Shown: positions 16,368 through 21,773 of the stretch, in pieces | How positions within the stretch are numbered: position 1 is the stretch's first letter | How the letters are laid out: every line of letters starts with the position of its first letter | NCBI GenBank assembly: GCA_019057975.1 | Contig: JAHLWJ010000038.1 | Span: forward strand, 1 to 21,773 | Length of the DNA stretch: 21,773 nucleotides | Reading direction: 5' to 3' | DNA from: Promethearchaeota archaeon | Lineage (GTDB): Archaea > Asgardarchaeota > Lokiarchaeia > Sigynarchaeales > SOKP01 | The notes under the pieces: generated by a model | Told to the model about the DNA's origin: nothing | The model's input: the letters and a program-made list of their open reading frames with translations, nothing else | The model's database searches: none | Program-made: the position numbers and the translations under genes

Positions 16368-18722
16368 TTATGCCTTAATAATTCCATCAACGATCTTTAG
16401 GCTTAATTTCAATTTCGAAGCGAAATCATGGAATTTTTTATATTTATCTGGTTTAAGAGATAATAAGCTTCCAAAGTGTAGAATTTCCGAGAATTTTTGA
16501 CCATAGTAAGTTTTTTTAATTTCTGAGATATTATATCGTGGTCCATTACCATCATTAAATCTAGCTATTTCTGTCGATTCAAATTCCCCCTTCCTAATCT
16601 TTAAAATATTATCAGCATATTTAAAAAACTGAGTATTCCTTAGTTTCTTCAAATTAAAGATCTCAGTACTTCCGAGATCTCGTTCATTTAAAACTTCTTT
16701 TATAAATAAATGGGTTCTACTTAAAAATTTTGTTCTAAATTCGTTTAAACTAATGTCTGGGTAAAGAATATCTTTTAGGATTTCTGAATAAGGTAAGGTT
16801 AATCCGCTTAATTCATTCGTTAGATTTAGCAATATAAGGATTTGATCAGATTTACTTTCAAAATCTGACTTTATTTCCTCAAAAATATATTCTTTCTCTT
16901 TAAAAATATAATTGAATAGAAATTCTCTAAATGCCTGGACGAACATAGTATAATTTGGGATAAATGATTTATTTAAATTATTTGTAATTATTTCATTAGC
17001 GCGAAATGGACTCATTTCTTTATTTATTACAGCTCTTACAAGGGATAAAGGATAATATCCTTCTATAAAGGTCATACCTTTAGAAACACTTACAATGGCA
17101 TCTTTGAATGAACACTTAGTAATAACATTAACAATTTTAATTATATTGCTTTCAATTTTAACTGGAGTTTTCTTGCAATAACAAAGATCAAATGGTTTTA
17201 AATCATGAAATAAGGGATTATTTTGATCTGGTATAATTATTTGAGAACCATAAGCATTCACAATACTGCCTTGAATTGGTTTACTAGCTAAATCCCATTC
17301 AATAATAATTACATCTTCAGAATATTTTTGTTCGGCTTCATAGCTAAATTCAATGTTTTTGCTTAATAAAGAGAACCCATCAATCGGATTAATTATATTG
17401 TCAATTTCTCCCCAGAATTGAGTCTTGTAGTAATTTACATCCTGAAAAGTACTTAAATTGTCTAAAAACAGTTCTTTCATAATAAAATAATTAATACCGA
17501 TTTCTGAAGATTTAACTGTTTGTTCATTTAGCCCAAAAAAGCCAATACGAGATATTATATAGCTATACACAGGTTTTTTTAAATTATCATCAAGGTGTTT
17601 TACAATATATGCATTTCTTTTTTTTCTAAATTCTCCATTTGTTCTTTTTATATTATGTTTTTCCATTAGTAATTTTAAAAAGGCAAATTTTTTCAAATGT
17701 AATTTTTTTTCAAGGTGTTTTATTTCTGTTTTGTATTGCTTATATTCACTATGAAATTTATCTTTAGGAATTTCTATAACCATAAATTGCTTTTTTAAGA
17801 GTTTTAATTTATCAATTAAACAAAAACTATCAATTTCAGATAAGAAATAATTTATTAATTTATTTTTTAATGAATTTAGTTGATCCTGAGTAATTATTCC
17901 CTTAAAATCAGGATTACACTTAATCAATTCCCTAATATTCTTTTTAATAAGATAGATTGAAAAGTAATTCTCATTAAAGGACGAACTATTAACCAATTTC
18001 TTTAATTTATTAAAATAAGGTGCTATAAATGAGATATCCCTAAAATTTAGAATAGAATCTATTGACTCAATTATTCTAAGTATGTTAAAGAATGAATATT
18101 CATGAATAACATTTAAAAATTTTTTAATTCCTGCATTAATATATTCACCGAATTTAAAGAAATCTTTTAATTCATTTTCATATCCATGTTTTAAGAACTC
18201 AAAAAATTCAATAAATAGATTATTGTCAATTGCAATCGTCAAAAAATTTTCAATAATAGACTCATTATCAAATTGACTAATAATTGCTTTTTTCAAATAG
18301 TTTAGCGCTTCAACACAATTATCACTTTCAATGCAATTATTAGCTAATAATTGATAATTTTTTCCCTTTTTTTTAGAGCCAAAATCATCTGACGTAAGAG
18401 TGTATCCATCTATATTCTTTAATATTTTCTCAGAATGTTGATTTTTAACGATCGATAACAACTTAATAAAATGGACACAGATCTTTTTATCTCTTTCTGA
18501 ATGAATTAAAAAGAGAGGGCAATCATGAAAAATTTCATTTTTTTTCTCATTTATTATAAGGTGATATTCACGGTCATTATCCAAGATGATACTTCTAATC
18601 TTTAGTGGTTCTTCTCGTAAATAAAAAATATTTATCTTGTTTCTAGGAAATTTAAGAGTTTTTTGATAGAGGCTTAAGCCAAATTTATCGATTATTAAAC
18701 CTGAAGTTGATTTTATTGTCAT
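16368..18722 (-). CDS. 784-residue protein with SWIM-like zinc motif, third gene of MoxR-VWA operon
   Basis: I do not recognise the full protein. Residues about 52-92 look like a SWIM zinc finger: a strand pair (EYHLIIN) then H66-x-C68, a 13-residue loop and C82-x-H84 followed by a hydrophobic helix. The classic motif is CxC...CxH, so here His would replace the first Cys. SWIM modules bind DNA or protein. Residues about 121-160 form a TPR-like helix pair. The middle is a long helical region, and about 470-620 is more mixed. There is no signal peptide or membrane segment. The ATG at 18722 follows the VWA gene stop after seven bases, so the three genes are probably co-transcribed. A SWIM protein beside MoxR and VWA genes recalls bacterial yehQ next to yehL and yehP, but full-length similarity was not tested. 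The role as a partner is inferred. Confidence 0.7.
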   Translation of the reverse strand: MTIKSTSGLIIDKFGLSLYQKTLKFPRNKINIFYLREEPLKIRSIILDNDREYHLIINEKKNEIFHDCPLFLIHSERDKKICVHFIKLLSIVKNQHSEKILKNIDGYTLTSDDFGSKKKGKNYQLLANNCIESDNCVEALNYLKKAIISQFDNESIIENFLTIAIDNNLFIEFFEFLKHGYENELKDFFKFGEYINAGIKKFLNVIHEYSFFNILRIIESIDSILNFRDISFIAPYFNKLKKLVNSSSFNENYFSIYLIKKNIRELIKCNPDFKGIITQDQLNSLKNKLINYFLSEIDSFCLIDKLKLLKKQFMVIEIPKDKFHSEYKQYKTEIKHLEKKLHLKKFAFLKLLMEKHNIKRTNGEFRKKRNAYIVKHLDDNLKKPVYSYIISRIGFFGLNEQTVKSSEIGINYFIMKELFLDNLSTFQDVNYYKTQFWGEIDNIINPIDGFSLLSKNIEFSYEAEQKYSEDVIIIEWDLASKPIQGSIVNAYGSQIIIPDQNNPLFHDLKPFDLCYCKKTPVKIESNIIKIVNVITKCSFKDAIVSVSKGMTFIEGYYPLSLVRAVINKEMSPFRANEIITNNLNKSFIPNYTMFVQAFREFLFNYIFKEKEYIFEEIKSDFESKSDQILILLNLTNELSGLTLPYSEILKDILYPDISLNEFRTKFLSRTHLFIKEVLNERDLGSTEIFNLKKLRNTQFFKYADNILKIRKGEFESTEIARFNDGNGPRYNISEIKKTYYGQKFSEILHFGSLLSLKPDKYKKFHDFASKLKLSLKIVDGIIKA

Positions 18723-18729
18723 TTTAATT

Positions 18730-21231
18730 TTAAAATCTTGACTTAATTATTTCAGAGATTAATTTGGGAAATTCATTCCAATCTTTCATAGTGAGCAATT
18801 GCCCTCCTACAATTTTTACCATTTTATTCGCTTCCTTTAAGCTGTAAGAAGTTTCGGGACAAACTAAAATGAAATCTACACCTAGTGATCTCATTATCCT
18901 AAATTCTTCTATTGCATCTTGAAGATCAAAGATTTCTGCATCTGTGAACAAAACATTTAATTTTTCACGTGAATAAGAATGTTCTTTAAATTGTTTATTT
19001 GCCCACTCAAGAGCACTTTGTATTTTTGTCCCTCCTCGGGCAGACACAGAAAGGAGTTCATCTGCTAATATTTCTAAATCGATTTTTTGATTAAGTTCTT
19101 TTAATACATGTGTGTTAGATTCAAAAAAGGTAATTCCCAACTCGTCTTTTCGTAATCCATAGCATAACATAGTCACACAAATAGCCATATAGGCGAGTTT
19201 TTCTCCAGTCATACTGCCTGAGATGTCGAGTTCAAAACATGCAGTTCTAAGACCTTTAGCAGTTTCAAAGACGAAAAAATCATCATATTCAATATGCTCT
19301 AGTTTTTTTCCTTTCTCCAATATATTATAAATTGTTTCCTCAAGGTCTATGTTTTCAAAATCGTCCCCGATTGAAAATGGTCTTACTATATTTATCGGTA
19401 TGGGGCCTGTTGTAGCACTGCCTAAACGCGCCCGGGAGTAATAAATTCCTAATTCAATTAAAACTTTCTTTGCTAATTCTTTAACTTTTTGTTTTGCATT
19501 CTCCGGTAATTCTGTTCTGTGCATAAACCATTGTTTAAGTAAATTTTCCCCACCACCTGCTGAAAGACAAGATATCATTTTATCTTGTGCTTCTTTACCA
19601 CCGATTTGTTGAGCTTCCTTTAAAGCTTCACTTAAATTAAAATTACCTAATGCACCTAAAGCTTCTCTATTATTAGAAGCTAAGGCACTAGCGATTAAAT
19701 CCTTGAATCTCTCCGGGTTTAATTGATCTTTGATCTGATTCATTAAATTGCTTAATCGCTGAAAATCTGCAGCATTTTTGTCTACTAATTTTTTTAATAA
19801 TTGATAATTCGGTTCAATTAATTCATAAATATCTTCCTCAGTCATATGGTGTTTCTTACCAATTTTTTCTATATCTTCTGATTGTGGGTTCAACCCGATC
19901 TTTCTCAAAAATTCAGTAACATTTTTTAATTGAGACGGAGCTTCACATGATTCTAAAGTCAATTTGGTTAGATTAGGAAGATTTTGTGCCATTTTTTGAC
20001 TACAATGCAAATTCTGACAACTATTTGAGAGTTGTTGAAGTTGATGTGAGAGGGTTTTAAAAGCTTCGAATTTCTTATTTTGATGCATTGCTTCTTTTAT
20101 TGCATTTTGAAGTACTTGATTGAAAAGAGAATTCCAAGATTTATTTGCAAATGCACTTTTAGTTAAAGATTCAAGTGAAAGATTCATTTTGAAATCATCT
20201 TTTTGTTGATTAAATTTATCTAGCAATGATGTTCTAAGGTTAGTGCCATAATATTGATCTAATGAGTTTGCTAAATTAAAGTTATGCTCAAATGAAGAGT
20301 TTTGTAGTGAGTTATTTATTATATCATCTAAATTAAAATTAGGTGCCTCTCCTAATGTTTTAGCAGCATTAAACAATTGATCTAAATTGTGTATTTGATT
20401 TTGTAGAGCATTTTTCAGTTTTTGCAAAGAATCCTTAGAGATTGCGTTTGTTTTATCAAGATATTTAATGGTTTGAATTAAATCTTCTAATTTTTCTGAC
20501 TTAATTAGCTCATCTAAATCCTTAGAAATATCTTTATTAGTAAGAGCTTTACTCGTTAGTTTTTCCCAAGATCGTTTTGAACTTTCTTGAATTAAATAAT
20601 TTAAACCCAAAGAATTGCCTGCTCTTAAATCCTCAGGATCTAGGGAATTAATTCTTTGAATTAACTTTTTTTGTGCTTCCTCAAGTAATTTGTTAAAGGA
20701 ATTTATTTCCTCTTTATATAATTCAGAATCATCATTAAAAAAACTCAATGCAGCTTCAATTAGATTTTCATTTCTCCTTTGGTTCAATTCTTCCATAAAT
20801 TGTTCCATTTCTTCGATCATGTTAGTATCTATTAATTTAGACATTTCGATTTCATCGATTAAATCTTGTAATTGATCTAATTCTGATTTTATTTCTGCAT
20901 TTATTGTATTATCTTCAATTTCAGTCATTTCGTTGTCTTTAAAGAAAGATTTCATAAGATTTTTTTTGTAATTTGGAAATAAGACCTCGAAAGCAATTTC
21001 TTTTGCTAAATTTTGATTATCTGGGAATGATGTAACAGCACTAATCTCAATAAAATCATTTGGAGTTACATTACCCTTACGGTAATATCTGGAAACTATT
21101 AATTTAGGAATTGATAAAACTTGTCTTGAAGATGGAATTTGAATGATATCTGGATGATTCCTCATCCTCCTAATAAACTCAACTGCGAATTCACATGGAT
21201 TCTCAGGAAAAATCCCCAAAAAATTAGCCAC
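18730..21231 (-). CDS. VWA-domain protein, MoxR partner
   Basis: 833 residues. The C-terminal VWA domain (about 662-833) has a complete MIDAS metal site: DISGSM (D669, S671, S673), T735 in ARGGTKI and D764 in LFTDAE. Such domains bind ligands through a metal ion and work with MoxR AAA+ ATPases in chaperone-like or chelatase-like remodelling. The first ~85 residues (PSSRQVLSIPKLI, VTPNDFIE, EVLFP) resemble the N-terminus of archaeal MoxR-associated VWA proteins. Between them lies a ~550-residue, mostly helical region rich in Gln, Asn, Leu and Lys. It includes coiled-coil-like stretches at about 110-195 and 385-405 and four Cys at about 405-429. There is no signal peptide, so it is cytoplasmic. 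The start is GTG at 21231, overlapping the MoxR stop by eight bases, which implies translational coupling. The substrate cannot be deduced. Confidence 0.88.
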   Translation of the reverse strand: MANFLGIFPENPCEFAVEFIRRMRNHPDIIQIPSSRQVLSIPKLIVSRYYRKGNVTPNDFIEISAVTSFPDNQNLAKEIAFEVLFPNYKKNLMKSFFKDNEMTEIEDNTINAEIKSELDQLQDLIDEIEMSKLIDTNMIEEMEQFMEELNQRRNENLIEAALSFFNDDSELYKEEINSFNKLLEEAQKKLIQRINSLDPEDLRAGNSLGLNYLIQESSKRSWEKLTSKALTNKDISKDLDELIKSEKLEDLIQTIKYLDKTNAISKDSLQKLKNALQNQIHNLDQLFNAAKTLGEAPNFNLDDIINNSLQNSSFEHNFNLANSLDQYYGTNLRTSLLDKFNQQKDDFKMNLSLESLTKSAFANKSWNSLFNQVLQNAIKEAMHQNKKFEAFKTLSHQLQQLSNSCQNLHCSQKMAQNLPNLTKLTLESCEAPSQLKNVTEFLRKIGLNPQSEDIEKIGKKHHMTEEDIYELIEPNYQLLKKLVDKNAADFQRLSNLMNQIKDQLNPERFKDLIASALASNNREALGALGNFNLSEALKEAQQIGGKEAQDKMISCLSAGGGENLLKQWFMHRTELPENAKQKVKELAKKVLIELGIYYSRARLGSATTGPIPINIVRPFSIGDDFENIDLEETIYNILEKGKKLEHIEYDDFFVFETAKGLRTACFELDISGSMTGEKLAYMAICVTMLCYGLRKDELGITFFESNTHVLKELNQKIDLEILADELLSVSARGGTKIQSALEWANKQFKEHSYSREKLNVLFTDAEIFDLQDAIEEFRIMRSLGVDFILVCPETSYSLKEANKMVKIVGGQLLTMKDWNEFPKLISEIIKSRF

Positions 21232-21773
21232 CTAGAGTTTTGTGAATAATATTTTCAATTACATTTTCAACTTTTACACCAGGTTTAGGTTTGATACTCC
21301 CTAATAAAACATTTTTAGCAATCTCTGATAGATATACGTAAACCGATTCTTTTTCTTTTATTTTGTTTTCTTTTTCAATTTGTCTTTTTCTTCCTAATAA
21401 TTTAGCCATAGCAATTCCCGCTCTTATTGAAGCAGGGATTTCGATATCAACTTTATTTTGTCTAGTTTCTTTAATAACAGAATAAATTAATTCTAATTCG
21501 GATTCTTCTACAACAAATTGTTCGGGCAAATTAAGTCTTATAATGTCTAACTCTGTTGATTTGTCAGGATAAGTTAATTTAATCCAGACTTTTATTCTAT
21601 CTTTTAATGCTTCAGATAAACGATGGGTTCCTGACAATTCTTCAGGGTTCATTGCACATATAAAAAAAAAATCTTTATCTGCTTTTATCCTCCCTAAATG
21701 GGGGATTCCCATGGAGGCTTCTTCTAATGGCTCTAATAAAGTATTTTGAGAGTATTCTGTAGCTCGATTAATT
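21224..21773 (-). CDS. MoxR-family AAA+ ATPase, C-terminal part (N-terminus beyond right edge)
   Basis: Only the last ~183 residues are in the window. The frame stays open to the right edge and reads INRATEYSQNTLLEPLEEA there, the stretch just after Walker B in MoxR proteins, so the ATG at 21712 is internal and not the start. Further features are sensor-1 (ICAMNPEELSGTHRLSEA), the arginine-finger region ALKDRI, and the lid subdomain with sensor-2 region PASIRAGIAMAKLLGRKR. A basic/acidic stretch (REKENKIKEKE type) interrupts the lid, and the protein ends with LGG. MoxR ATPases remodel or activate partners together with VWA proteins, and the next gene is one, overlapping by eight bases. Walker A and B are outside the window. 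Confidence 0.9.
   Translation of the reverse strand, partial: INRATEYSQNTLLEPLEEASMGIPHLGRIKADKDFFFICAMNPEELSGTHRLSEALKDRIKVWIKLTYPDKSTELDIIRLNLPEQFVVEESELELIYSVIKETRQNKVDIEIPASIRAGIAMAKLLGRKRQIEKENKIKEKESVYVYLSEIAKNVLLGSIKPKPGVKVENVIENIIHKTLGG

Noticed and set aside
21224..21712. A complete 162-residue gene starting at ATG 21712
   Set aside because: The frame continues open to the right window edge, and the upstream residues match the MoxR core, so this is the tail of a larger ATPase gene.
1..21773. tRNA or rRNA genes, CRISPR array, IS element, prophage or origin repeats
   Set aside because: No tRNA-like arms, evenly spaced direct repeats, transposase motifs or long inverted repeats were seen by eye on either strand. 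Short AT-rich repeats are compositional.

Overview
The window looks like archaeal chromosomal DNA, strongly AT-rich. The evidence is an MCM helicase, a GINS-like subunit, both subunits of topoisomerase VI, an archaeal-type CoaBC, TATA-like boxes about 25-30 bases before starts, several GTG/TTG starts and few Shine-Dalgarno sites. An Asgard-type archaeon is my best guess from the AT-rich coding, the long HEAT-repeat protein and the enlarged proteins. That is inference only; no ribosomal RNA or other marker is present to settle it.

Layout from left to right. Positions 1-3526 (minus strand) hold an MCM helicase cut by the left edge and interrupted by a 524-residue intein. Next is a membrane-anchored HEAT-repeat protein of 1117 residues (3711-7064, minus). 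A GINS-like replication factor (7160-7732, plus) is transcribed away from it. A compact minus-strand operon follows: topoisomerase VI B (10047-13334), topoisomerase VI A (8849-10036), an unrecognised 130-residue protein (8466-8858) and orotate phosphoribosyltransferase (7765-8442). A promoter region separates this operon from coaBC (13639-14928, minus). A PHP-family phosphoesterase (15175-16365, plus) diverges from coaBC. The right end (16368-21773, minus) is a tight operon: a MoxR-type AAA+ ATPase cut by the right edge, a VWA protein, and a 784-residue protein with a degenerate SWIM-like zinc motif.

Two themes stand out. Positions 1-13.4 kb are rich in replication and DNA-topology genes (MCM, GINS, Top6B, Top6A) plus pyrimidine synthesis. 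The MoxR-VWA-SWIM cassette resembles in composition the bacterial yehL/yehP/yehQ group and probably forms a chaperone-like or metal-insertion-type complex with unknown substrate. The most unusual items are the giant topoisomerase VI B subunit (about twice normal size, with an acidic insert, a coiled coil, and SAP-like plus winged-helix tails), the lack of a standard start codon for its conserved N-terminus, the uncharacterised gene coupled to top6A, and an MCM intein carrying an XRE-like helix-turn-helix.

I see no tRNA, rRNA, CRISPR array, IS element or clear pseudogene.
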